Source of the DNA: Nemopilema nomurai | Taxonomy: Eukaryota; Cnidaria; Scyphozoa; Rhizostomeae; Rhizostomatidae | Assembly (NCBI GenBank): GCA_003864495.1 | Contig: PEDN01001365.1 | Span: 359,778 to 423,777, forward strand | Direction: 5' to 3' | Length of the DNA: 64,000 nucleotides | Part shown: in pieces, positions 1 to 12,379 of the stretch | How positions within the stretch are numbered: the stretch's first letter is position 1 | Layout: each line of letters opens with the position of its first letter | Notes under the pieces: generated by a model | Told to the model about the DNA's origin: nothing | Databases searched by the model: none | The model's input: only the letters and a program-made list of their open reading frames with translations | Program-made: the position numbers and the translations under genes

Positions 1-40
1 GACAGATCCGGGGCATGTCGCAGAAAACCGGGATCGGAAT

Positions 41-3000
41 ATGCCAAAAATCATAAACTGTACGACTGTACGACCAAGGCATCAGCAAAGAGGGTATTTA
101 TTACCGAACGGCATGGCATACACATCGAAGGAAATCACAGCCTCGAGATCAAGTCAGGGAGAGTATGTTGTGCCTACATATGAAAGCGAGGTTGCGGATG
201 CTGAAGCCGGCCCTGAGATTTCGTATCACCGAGAAAGCAGCAATCAGGCTAGGCAAGGCGGACAGCCACAGATTAGGTAATTCCAAGCTCAATACGTTTG
301 TGGTTAACACTCTTGTTTTTATTAAGCAAATAATCTCAAAACTAGCTCGAGAATTTTAATTGCTTCTGAAAAGAAATCGTAGAAGCAAAGATATGACTCT
401 GAACGGTGATGGGGCTAAATTTCGAAAGGAAGCTGTAGCCTTCTTCCTGGAGGCAACCATTTAGAAGTTTGTTATTTAGGCACAAACAATTGCGTTGATC
501 GCTGTTCTGGAATTAAGAATTAACTACAAATCACTGCAAAACATGACGGTTCAGTTTTCTGAAAATCACCAACAGTTTCTTGTATCCTATGCATTGATTT
601 GTACTCGGAAGGATATTTATATATACTCGAAAGCTCTGCGGAGGTCCGAAGTGGTCAAATATTGCGATTTTGGGTAATCCTGTAAGTGCATCGAACTCCT
701 TATTCACCTTGTCGAAGAAGTCATCGTCCTGGAGAAGGTCTAGGTGAATTAATTGCGCAATAGCTCTTTTTGTGGATAAGATATATGACAACCTCGTTTA
801 ATTCTGTAGGTCACTGCAACATCTGCAGTTCGTATTACATCACTTTCAATTGTCTAATCCTTCTTTAGGGCACAAAGGTCCTTTGCTGGCTCGAAGGCTT
901 CCCCTATCATTCAGGATGTTTTCAGTAGGCCCTCTAGCAACAGACAACGAGACCCGAAGCATTCGCAGAATCACGTCAGCAGACCCATCGTGCACTTCGA
1001 GCCTGCCATTTCCCACAATTCTTCAGCATTCGTGCCGTTCGGGGGTCAGGTCAACCATCCTATTCGCCATCATTATCCTAGTTACCAGGAAATCCGAAGC
1101 AATAGGCCTGTGTCCCAGCAGAACAGTAACCCCCCGGCCCACGTCACCCACCAGGGACCTGCAGAGACAAACACAAGAAGTACCTCTCTCAGTGGAGTTC
1201 AGTTCAGTTGCCCCATGCCGTTGCCCAATCAGGGGACCGTGGTGATGAACCCGAACCAGCCTGTGATGCTCCCGCCGTACGGTAGCTATGATGGTGTGTC
1301 CGGAATATTAGTCATTCCGTTAAAGAAGACCAACGAAATCGCTGTGCAGACAGACGAAAGCTGCATGTCGCCGGACTATGTCCCATACCAGCCTCCGCAG
1401 AGGACAGCCGTCGATTCAGTCCAAGAGGTGAACAGTGGCGATGAACAGGGGACCAATGCGGAAAACTTGACTTGCACTGTTTGCCACAATGAGTTCCCGG
1501 ATGTGCAAAGCTTGCGTCACCATTTTGATGCAAATCACAGCAAGGAAAGCCTGCGATGCAAGGATTGCGGACAAGTGTTTCTGACAGCGAAGAACATGCA
1601 AATGCACAAGGTGAGGGTCCACAACAAGAGGATGCCCTTCAGATGTGGAGTCTGTAGTCTGCGCTTTGAAGACAGGAACTCCGTCGTCCAACACCTCGCG
1701 ACGCATAACGCAAGCGAAAGCGTGTTCAGATGCGACACATGCGGGAAAAGGTTCGGCAGTGAAGAGAAGCTTCGCAAACATGAGCAGAAGCACAAGGACA
1801 TGTGGCATAAGTGTGTCGAATGCAATCGAACATTCGGAAGCGAGGTGACTCTTGCGTACCACGTGGAACAGGTGCACAAGAGGCAACAGCAAAATTCCAC
1901 CGACGTCCCTGCAGGCGAACAGACATCTTCACGTGTTGAACAAAGCGAAGCAACCGTTGTCGACGATGATGTCATTTATGACGAGAACGAGGGTGAGAAT
2001 GGAAACGAGGCTGAGCAGCCGGCCGAGGAGTTGAGTTGCCAGTTCTGTGCTAGCAAGTTCGTAAGCAGCAAGAAGCTGGAAAACCATGTGAGGAATTGCG
2101 AAATGTCGTCGTTCGGAAAAGGGATGAAGAAGATGTTCCGCTGTGCTGTATGCCATACCTTCTTCGCGTTGAAGTCGCAGCTTGTGAATCATTACAACTG
2201 TATGCACTTGACACGTGATGGCTACAGCTGCTCCAAATGCCCGCGAAAATTCCGTCTCTGGTCGCGACTTAAACTTCACATCAAAGCCTTCCACCAAAGC
2301 AGGCGTTCCGCTGTGAACAAGAACGTCTGCTCTGTGTGCTCAGAGAGGTTTCTCAGTCGGAACAAGCTGGAGGACCACTTGCGAGATGTGCACCAGGTCC
2401 AGCCATTCCAGTCGAAGGTCGGCCGGATCTACACGTGCAAGGAATGCAAGAAGCGCTTCACGAATCTGTCGTCTCTCATGGTCCACCGGCGCGGTGTGCA
2501 CTCGCTCAACATTCTCGAATCGCCATCAACACAGACATGGAAGTGCCAGTACTGCGACATTGAAAGGCTGACCAAAAAGACGTACATTGCCCATTTGAAG
2601 GAGGTGCATGATATGTCGGTGATAGAGAAGGGCAGGAGTCTGGAGATCGTGGAAAAAGGGTATGCCGAAAATGTGACAGCGGCAGAAGCAAATGCAAGAA
2701 AGAGCAGCGAGTCTCAAGGCTTCCAAGTCGCTGATGACGTCATCGCAACTAAAGGCACATCGGATTCTTGGAACTGTTCTGAATGCGATGCCGAGTATTT
2801 TGACGAAAAAAGCTACAAGAATCACTTAGGCCTTGTTCACGGCAGGAAGCCTTTCGTCTGCACGACCTGTGGAAAGCGCTTTGCATACTCGGGACAAGTC
2901 ACGTGGCACATGCGTGAACATGAAAACGAGGCAGAGGAGTCCCACGCTCGTGCCTCGAATTCAGTGTCTAGCAACCAAACTGATAATGAGGCTGGCGTTT

Positions 3001-6000
3001 TGCCAGACGAGGATGGGATTATAACCGTAGAGCCGGGTTTACCGCCGCACACGTGTGTTCACTGCAACACGACGTACCAGAACGAGAAGCGACTGAATAA
3101 CCACCTTGGCATGAGGCATGGGTACAAGAACTTCGCCTGTGACGTCTGTGATCAGAAGTTTGCCTACTCCACGCACTTGATTTGGCATCGAAGAAGTCAT
3201 TTCCCCGATAAGAAGAAGGAAAGCAATTCAAGAGCACTAGACGCCGATGGCGACTACGATGGCAGTATGGAAACGGACACAATGGGCGCAGACCTTCAGT
3301 CATCTGTGGAGGAGGGTAGGTTTGACGCTGCGGAGGAGAATGTTTCCAATGGTTACCGCCAGCGCAGCCGCTTCGTCTGTTCGCAGTGCAGCGCAGAGTT
3401 TGTGGAGCAGGAGCAATTCCGCGAGCACATGGTTGTTGTACATGGCGCAGCTGTTGATAAAAGCAGCACAATCGAAGCTGAGAGCAGCTTCAATGAGCTC
3501 GAAGCAGGTGCAGACTTCCAAGCTGGGGGCTGCTACACATGCGAGGTGTGTAGCAAGCAGCTGTCAACGCACATCGGCTGGAAGGTCCACCGCACAAGAG
3601 TCCACAAGCTGACTGATGACAAGACGATTTTGTCATCGCCGAGCAGCCAAAAGCAAGTGTTTACACCAAGTCCTGCGTCGATCGATGGAAGAACCGAGGT
3701 TGTGTTGCCTCAATCCACTACAGTTCGGGTCTCAACGCCAAAGAAGAACGAGCTTGGAAGCGAAGATCTCAGTCCGAATGCAGTTTACTCCTGTTCAAAA
3801 TGCAGCCGTGTGTTTACTGGCCTAAGAAGCTTGCGCACGCATCAGTTCAAATTGCATGCCATCCGCGTGAAGGATTCGCAGCACAGGAGCCCGCCAATCT
3901 CAAGCAGCGACGGAAACTTCTTCTCTAAAGTTGGGAGTGGGGATATTTTTCAATGCGGTACTTGTGATTACCAGTTTTCCACAGAAAAAGGCCGACGAAT
4001 TCATTGCAAGAAGATGCGACATGCAGAGCACAGAAGCACCCAGCGACCGGCTGCTCAGTATCCGCCTGCACCGGAAAGTACGAGCAATATGGCTGGTTTT
4101 ATGGACCCGGATGATACTTCATCCGAATCTAAGCGACTGAAGCTGGAGAATGATACAGAGGACTGTATAGCGCCCTGTGAATTCTGTGACGCAGAGCTCC
4201 CGAACCTCGAAGCACTGAAGAGTCATTTCCGCACAAAACACCCCGATATGGTTTCCATGGAAGACTCTCCATTCAAGTCGGCATCTGATGTTTTACCTGG
4301 AACAAGTGGAGGTAAGAAGCCTTTGCAGCAGTTTGACCCTTCGTTGATGATCGACTGTCCCAGATGCGACCGGTCTTTCCCGTCACGTAAGGCCATCAAT
4401 GCCCACCTGGTCAAATTCCACAAAGTAAAGGGAGCCGCTTTAGTGCGAACGCTGCAGGCCGGCCGGAACGCTGACCAGCGTCCCACCATGGTGAACCCGG
4501 GAGCCAAAGAAACCCAGTACGTGACCGGTGCTGCGGAAATCCCCATTGCGGACGTCGAAGTCAGCCCGAAGGCCTTCAGGATCTGTCCGGTTTGCCGGCG
4601 AGCGTTCCACAACCGCCGCGGCCTGACGATGCATTTGGTGCGGTATCATCACATGAACAAAACCGGCATCAAGAAACTCAACCTGGGGTCTCATTATGAT
4701 GACGACTTCCCCACTGTAAGTCATACGACAGCGGCTACCAAACCCACTGCTCATGGGCGTAAATCAACAGGCCTGAAGGAATTCTGCCCCTTGTGTCCGA
4801 TGACATTTCCCAATAGGCGCAGTCTTGGTACTCATATTTTCAAGAGGCATGGCATCAGGTGCAAACAGCTGTCCCCTGCGGAGAGAAGGTCCTTGTTCAG
4901 TGCTGGCAGATATGAAGGCGCAGTGGAGGAGCGTCAGGTTGCAAGAGAGGCTCTAGTGGCAACTGATTGCCCGATATGCGGTGGAAAGTTTGTTGGAAAG
5001 CGAGGCCTTAGAGCTCACGTGTCTAGAATCCATGGATTGGATAAAATAGAGCTTGGATTCATGTTCCCGATTAATAATCCATCAAACGATGACGGAATCA
5101 TGAAATGTCAAGATTGCACTCGTGTGTTCAACAACAAGAGAATATTTGCTGCTCATTTGTATTTTGTCCACAAGAAAGATTCAGTTGAGGCCTATTCGTC
5201 CAGCGTGAATGGATGTTCCCTGCCAGAATCTGTGGGTGGCGAAAAGATCGCAGAGGCTGTTGCGAAGGAGCCTGATAATGAAAATGGCGAGGGCTTGCCA
5301 GAAGGTGTGGATCAGATCAGTGGTTCATTGATGACAGGTCATGATGCGGGGACAATTGATGGAAGCGCTGCGAAGGAGCAATCTGTTCAAGGGGATGGCT
5401 CGTCAAGAGCACGTGATAGCTCCTCCAATGAGATGACATACAGCTGCATAAATCCAGCGTGTAGCCAGGCCTTTAGGACCCCTCTTGAGCTTCTTGTGCA
5501 CGTTCGACAAGAGAATGGTCGAAGTCTTGTTGATGTTGACAAGGAAGTCAAGAATGTTAATGCAGAAGGGATTATGGAAGAGCCTGAAGAAGATTTGTAC
5601 TATGATGATCTTGACACGGATGACATCGATGCAGAAGATGATTTGGTGGATGGAGGACAGGGTATCGAAGATGGTATGTTGTTTCTTCATCTTCATTCGC
5701 CATGTTGTTATATCATAGTTCGTATGCTTGATATGACTGATAATCACCACTTTAAGAAATTAAGAAAAAATATTTTTTTCATAAAAACGATTATCATAAT
5801 CTTTAAAAATTATCAGTATCATTGTCATTAGAAATTACAATAATCAACATAAGCAATGTCATCATTCATCGTTGGAGTGATGGACAGTGAGAAGCCTTTG
5901 TCAGTTTATAGTCTAGGGTGTGTGATTTTACTAGGCTATCTAGAAAAGAAAAAAGTTTCAGAGTCGAAGGGACGGAGTCGTATTTTTGTTGACGGAGTCG

Positions 6001-6767
6001 TATTTTTGTTGACGGAGTCGAAGGTGCATCATTTGTGTCATCTTTTCAAGCAACTCATATTTGAATTATATTGAATTATATTTGAAGTATATAATTTCAG
6101 AATTTTTCACCAATATGCTTGCTTCTGATTTTTACCTTGTTCTTAATTTGTTTTAAATTGTGTTTACGTCATTCTCTCTTCAGCTCTTGAAAGAAATGCT
6201 GTTGACGAGGAAGAGATTCCTTACACGCAGAGTGGCGAAAAAATAGTTTGCCTGGTATGCAAGAGTGAATTTGACGACCAGAAGGAGTTCAAGATTCATT
6301 ACAAAAAGGTTCACAGCAAGGGTTTTCAAGGCGAGGCTGAAAGAATCCGCGATGTGGTGGAGCGAAGTCTGCTTCAGACCGAGGCTGTGTCTAAGGAGTA
6401 CAGCCTGAGGGCCACCGCCTCGAGGAAGGCTTTTCGCAGTGAGATTGAACTTACCGAGCAGATACTAAGTGGGCCTACATCACCAGAAGATCCCAATCAG
6501 GAGGAAATGTTTTCCGTTGATGAACTAGCTGATGAAAACGAAGCTAGCATGCAGGCCGAAAGTATCACTGTTCAGCCAACCAATGGCGACTTGTTTTCCG
6601 AAAAGAGCCAATCAGGAGCCAGAGTAAGCAATGGGTCGATTCAAAACGAGCCAATCGACGCAAAAGCTGCTGATGAAGCACGTAATGACGATTTTAAGGA
6701 CAGGGAGGATGAGCCTGCAAAAAAGAGCGCCTTCGCAGCCGCACTTAACCTACAGGTCATGACATGA
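41..6767 (+). CDS. Large poly-C2H2 zinc-finger protein (about 27 fingers), 5' end possibly outside window
   Basis: Three exons join in phase: 41-276 (donor AG|GTAATT), 869-5673 (acceptor TTCTTTAG, donor GATG|GTATGT) and 6184-6767 (acceptor CTCTTCAG, stop TGA). From the ATG at 41 they give 1,874 aa. The first exon is open to base 2, so the true start may lie upstream of the window. About 26 good C2H2 fingers run from roughly residue 280 to 1725, the first beginning CTVCHNEF and the last, in exon 3, CLVCKSEF. One near residue 1606 lacks its second histidine and one is C2HC (CQFCASKF). Linkers are long and are not TGEKP type. Fingers in neighbouring pairs resemble each other (HLGLVHG / HLGMRHG), which suggests duplication of a two-finger unit. 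An acidic stretch follows finger 26. By family the protein is probably nuclear and binds DNA, RNA or protein, but I recognise no specific ortholog. Exon structure is well supported; the role is not. Confidence 0.85.
5971..6020 (+). repeat. Short 20-bp tandem repeat in intron 2 of the poly-zinc-finger gene
   Basis: The unit GACGGAGTCGTATTTTTGTT is present twice and followed by half a third copy. A diverged GAGTCGAAGG flanks both sides. It lies in the 510-bp intron between exons 2 and 3 and has no visible coding role. Confidence 0.8.
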
Positions 6768-8304
6768 TGATAATATTTTCGAGTTATTGTAAGCCGTATT
6801 TTAAAAAGACTAGAGACTACTTTTTCTATAATCTATATTTTTTAAAAAGATGTGATTAATAGTGATTTTGTAAGTTAAGTTGAAAAGACAAAGATCACTT
6901 TAAATTATACATTATTTTGGTTTTTATTCACCATAGCTCGTATACATGTCGTGGCATAAATTAAAACATTGTTTTTGGTATCAGAAAAGTTGGGGCATGA
7001 TGCTCCATTAACCCTGCTGGGGCTTCTGTTAAATGGGGTTTCGCCATTTCCTCCTCAGCAAAGTTTGATTTTGTACGGTATTATTATACTGTTATTAATC
7101 ATCAGGTTAGCACAACTAACGTGCCAACCTTGTTACCACATCTTTGCATTAGGTATAATCTTCAGTTTTTGATAGAATGAACTTTTTTATGAGATAGTAT
7201 TGATTGGCTATACCGTGACTTGAAATCACACGTAACAACTTTTCAGGGTAAGCATTGGGCGGTGATTTTGGCGTGAAGACTTAGGCCCTTGGGTCTCTTT
7301 AAAGGTGCTTTGGAGTGTTTTGTGTATGGCAAGGAAGCCTGGATACTGGCATTACTTGTCGTTTGATAATTGATATTTTGAAGCTGCTGTTTTTGTTTAG
7401 CGGCAATTGGTGTTTCTATCGTTGCGTAGTGACAACGCCAATATTGTTGGTTGAAGGTTTTGATATTGTTACTGTGCTTTATGATCTCATGTAAAGTATG
7501 CAATTATCTTCTGGCCTCTCTTTCAGATCACCCCCTAGCCGAGGCTCTGTGCTGGATTTAATTAGTTTTGTTGCAAGCCCCTTAACTCAATAAGGCTCCG
7601 TGCGGGCTATGAAGTTTAAACTAGACATCATCCACCACCGACTGCTTTCTGGATCGATTCTGCAACATGTATAGGCTTCAGGGAATCCATTTTCATCCCC
7701 ACTATTTTAGATTTACTAGATAGAAGGTCTTCTTTTAATTATTGTTGAAATACGAGATTATCTATACCCAATACCAATTACCAGCGAAATAGATTTCCAA
7801 GCGAAGCGATAGTTTGGGCATCATTGTCATTAGCCTTCAGTCATTTTCTAGGAGCTTATTATATCTGCAAGAATCGTTTAGGTTGATTCCCTCCCTACCT
7901 TCGACGAAAAGCAAGCGAAGAAATCGTTTATCATTGACGAATACAGTAAAATATAGCTGGCGTATACACAACTCAGAGTTTGTAAAACCTTGTCAAAGTT
8001 ATCATATTTTCATACTTCGTTGTTTGGCGTATCTTTTGTATTTGTTTCAATAAGTAGCGTAGGTTTATACATAGAGTCAGTTTTGTATCCCTTGGTTTTC
8101 AAGTTTTACTCTCTGATTAAGAGCTTTTGATAAGAATTAGTTTTATTCATTACTCTCTTCTGCAAAACAGCATTTTGTGCTTATTTGCTATTCGGTTTTA
8201 TAGAGTGGAAATTGAGAATGTTATTCTCAGGGGCGTATCTTGACAATTTGGTGTGTAATTGAGTGAATTTACCGACCCAAATTTAACTCTAACTGGTCAA
8301 TGTA

Positions 8305-8701
8305 TACACGCTTTTTTATAAGGAACCTACCACAAGGCCTAGTTCCAAAGTTCCTTATTCGTAGACCTCAAGTCATCAGATTTTCGTACCAAAAGTTCCT
8401 TAAAGTTCCTTAATTTTCACTGCACATCAATAAGCCTTAACAGTTAATAGAGAGAGGGGCGAGATAGACTATGCGGAAACTACTCGATAAAGCACTTGAC
8501 ACACGAATAGCAAACAATCTATGCAAGTATTGGCTGCAAATGAATGGAACGGGCTTTTTTGCTCTTGATGCTTGCAGTTAAAAAAATTTCTAATCGAAAA
8601 GTTCCTTAGGGATTTCGTTTTTAGTAGTATAGGTTCTTTATATATTTCGGCCTTCTACATGTAGGTTCCTTATAAAGTGATTCCTTATAAAAAAGCGTGT
8701 A
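8305..8701. mobile_element. MITE-like element with 21-bp perfect terminal inverted repeats
   Basis: Bases 8305-8325 and 8681-8701 are perfect reverse complements over 21 bp; the shared core is CACGCTTTTTTATAAGGAA. Both outer ends are TA, as expected for a TA target duplication of the Tc1/mariner type. The 397-bp element has no transposase reading frame. Internally it repeats TTCCTTA-like words (8352, 8397, 8404, 8603, 8666), and the right end carries a second partial TIR (8661-8677). It is a non-autonomous DNA transposon remnant; the superfamily is inferred only from the TA ends. Confidence 0.75.
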
Positions 8702-11700
8702 ACTCATTTTACAATTATATACTATGAATTTTAACTGTTTTATCAATATGATCTTGTCAATTACGAGCGATTGCGATCCTTCCACGTGCTATCCCCATTG
8801 TTTCCTACCACAAATCGTCCTTGAAATATACCATTATATACATTCTATGTATAGTCAAGATACGCATCTACCCACGATCCTTAAAATTCACCAGCCATTC
8901 ATAGAATTTGCCTAAAGTGTGAAGTGTACCTCCCTCTAGATACGCCCCTGCATGCTCTCCCTCTGTCAAGAAAGTTTTTGGATTGAAATAAGTTCGATAT
9001 CCGTAGTAGCAATCTAGAACCATATTGGTTTATACATAACAAGTGTTAAGCTTGAAACCAGGCCGCAAGCAAGCGAGGATTAAACCAGTTTACGTTAAGA
9101 AATGCGCTATAGCTAGGCAAGGGACGGTAAATAACAGGGCTTCGACGGTGGGAGACCAGGGGGTCATGTTCCCCATAATTGTACAAATTTTACCTTTTGA
9201 AGTTCTTTTCCTTGAATTTTCTATCATATCAAAGCTTGATCAAAGCTGGATGAAGGGGATCCATCATATACTGAATAGAACCTGAGCCACATACAAGCGT
9301 ATAGGCAGAAGTAGATTTTTGCATTCAAGCAGAAAATGCAAAGTATTTATGGAGGAGTGATATAACAATGTGTTCAATTAATGTTGAGAAAAAAATTGCG
9401 ACAAAAAGCTCGTTATCACCTATAAATGTCTGTCGAATAGATAAAGTTTTCATCAAGTTAAGGTATAATGGGGTAAGTAAACTCATGTGTTATAACTTCT
9501 TTGGTTAATTGATAGTCCTATAAATGAATACAATTATATGTGGCAGTAGAGCCGTTTGCAGGGGGTAGTATTGGGTAGTTCTCTACCCAGTAGCGAACTA
9601 TATTACACAATCTTCGATACCTATATGAGTAAAACATACTGTGTGAAATATGCTAAATTGACCGACTTTCTAGGAGCAGCTGCCCCCCTGCCCGTTTAAA
9701 TCTCCCATTGACCTTTTCGGCCGTCAAATTATCACTGAGCCGGTGATGTTTTGTCAAAAAAGCAATAGGAATCTTAGGGCCCACCTTATTTATAAAACGC
9801 TTTCCTTACTTTTCCAAATCAAAGAGGTTTGTATAACAGTGTGGTGATAATTCATTAAAGGGGTTGAGTTATTCATTTCTCCAAGCCTACTAGTTAACTT
9901 TGAAAAGGCCATCTGCTTTGAAATATTTAAAAAAGTGAAGGATGTCCCTGATGGTTTCTCTCTGATTGGGTGCTAATGTCTAAATTATCTTTGACCGTGG
10001 CTCAAGATTTTGCTCCACGACCGGGTGTGAAAGTTTCCGATTTTTGCGGTTTCTGATCATGTTTTCTGCCCCGGCATATGTTTTACAAATGATGCAAATA
10101 TTTGCCAGTCCTGTGTAAACAATTGTTAATGATGTCTTCTGGTTTTGGAGTGACTCTTTGCTAAGCTCTGGTTGTATCGGGAAAGACAAGACTACAATTG
10201 GGGAGATCTTTGATTTCTATTTGGAAATAATGCAGAGTGAAAAGCGATAACAGCTTGTTTTAAATATAAAGATATTATGATTTATAGAGAGTATTGTCGA
10301 TATCTTGCTTTTATCCTGCTATTGATATCAGAATTATTTATTGGTATTGGCAAAATTGAATTGTCTGAGATTGAGTTGAATTGCAATAAAAATAATTTCT
10401 GGCTATTATAAAAAAATAATAGTCCCCCCCCCCAAATAGAGATACTTCCAGTTGCATGTTAAAAATGTCAATTTGGCGGCGAATGAAAGCGTCTTTGAAA
10501 TTGTGAGCCCCCCTTAAAATTGGTTGTTTGTGATGAATGGAGGATCACTATTGCAATGAGTATATGGTAGAACACAAAAACAGAAATGATCGCCTATTCG
10601 GGGGGTTTCAATAGGTGTAATGGCTATTTTAATATTGTATTGTAATGTTGCCATAGTAAGAGAGAGCCAGAGAGGTTTGGAAACTTCAAAGTATATTTAT
10701 GTTTACAATTCTGATGTTGAAATTCCCCACTTCCAATGGTTGTTATTATACTAATTTGCAACCAACAGACGATGCAAGTTTAATGTAGACGATTTTTTCA
10801 ATATTCCTTGTCAAGTTACCATTGTGTACATAATTCTATACCAAGGCTATGGAATTTGTTCTTGGTAAACAAAACCCTGTGTATTTCAATGTTCTATCTT
10901 GTTCGCCTCTGCATCCTGCAAACCTTCTGATGTTGTTAATGTTAACGTTACCTTGTCTTTTGCTTGATACAGAAGGAAAGTGCACAGCTGAAGAGAAGTT
11001 CTTTAAATGTCCATGCGATCAAAGATTTTGTGGGTATATTTGTTGGTATGGAATTAAAATGGAGTTGAAGCTGTTGCCCCCCGTCCCGTTGATTTTTTCA
11101 TTGAGGCTCTGACCAAGACTGCGTGCACATTTCATCTGAATTTTCGGGGCATGATCAGTCTGAAAAGCAGTTTATATAGCTGGAAATTAGTATGTGAGTC
11201 TTCAAGTAAACTTTGCGTTCAAAAACGCACAAATATGACTTGGATCCGATGAAAAGGTATGGTCCCATTTTAATTCATCTTTTGTGTAACCAGTATTCGC
11301 TAGAGACGGTAAAGCTAACTGGCCTAACTCTGCATTTTGCTGTTGACTAGGCCCAGAGGCTATCGTTTTCTGAAAGAAAACTTTGACAGCTACTGCTCAA
11401 AGTATGAAAAAGCTTTGGTTTAAGGATAATCAGCACTATTTTGATATTCTGCCCTCTTAATTCAGTATGCATTTTATCCGGCAGCTCAAACTTTGTCCAG
11501 GTTTGTCCCTGGCTAATTGTGGTTAGGCCCAAATGTTTGTCGTTTAGGCCTATCGGAAACGGGTCAGCCGGACGAGAGTCGTTCGTGGTCATTCGTTCGA
11601 TTTATAAATTGATCATTTGAAATTGCTTTTTCGATTATTGCTAAGATTCTCATTAGAATGAAGCTTTGTTTGGAACCTGCCCAGATTTACGTTTAGGAAG

Positions 11701-12292
11701 TTCAAAACTAACATGCCTAACATGCTAACAAGAAACCCGTTTTGCCGCATGATTTAACGGATCTTCAAGAGTTTCTGCAATGATTGAACCTGGGTCATGA
11801 TCAGGTCTCCTACTTGACTTGTAACTGATTTTTTGTTGTGTTTTGGCTCGAGATCGTTCAGGTCTCTTATTTATTTTTGCATATGTCGGTAGTGCTTTGG
11901 TTTATGTAATTATACTCGGTGTTTACTATGTTGCTAATTTAGAGTACTCTCAAGTTAATTCAGTCCATATGCCCCTGTAGTATTAACCGTTTCTAGAGGC
12001 CCCTAGAAATTAATGTTAGGACAAAGCTTGATTTTTGTGGGCTCTTAGGCCCGAGGGATGTTTCTAGCGACACAACTTTGTTTTCTTCGATAAGCGGAAT
12101 TACCATCAAGAGTTTGTTGGTTCTTAAAAGCAAGTAAATATAGTTATTGTTTCATTACTTTACCATGCAATTATAATCGTGCCGTGTAATTTCAATCTTG
12201 GTTTCTTTGCGCAAAAGTTGATAAAGTGGAAATGTGGAATTTTCAACGATAGTTCGTGTCAGGTGTTGTAAACACAGAAGGGAATAGTGGTC

Positions 12293-12379
12293 TCTGATTG
12301 GTTTATTGCGATTTTATTGGCCAATCAGTTTTGAGCTTTGAGGTCGTCTGTCCTTGGTAGTAATAATCAACCAATCAGA
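12293..12379. repeat. CCAAT-box inverted repeat
   Basis: TCTGATTGGTT at 12293-12303 is matched by AACCAATCAGA at 12369-12379, and the palindrome ATTGGCCAATCAG lies between them. That makes four CCAAT/ATTGG words within 90 bp. It could be an NF-Y-type promoter cluster or a decayed short inverted repeat; no transcript start is visible nearby. Confidence 0.45.
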
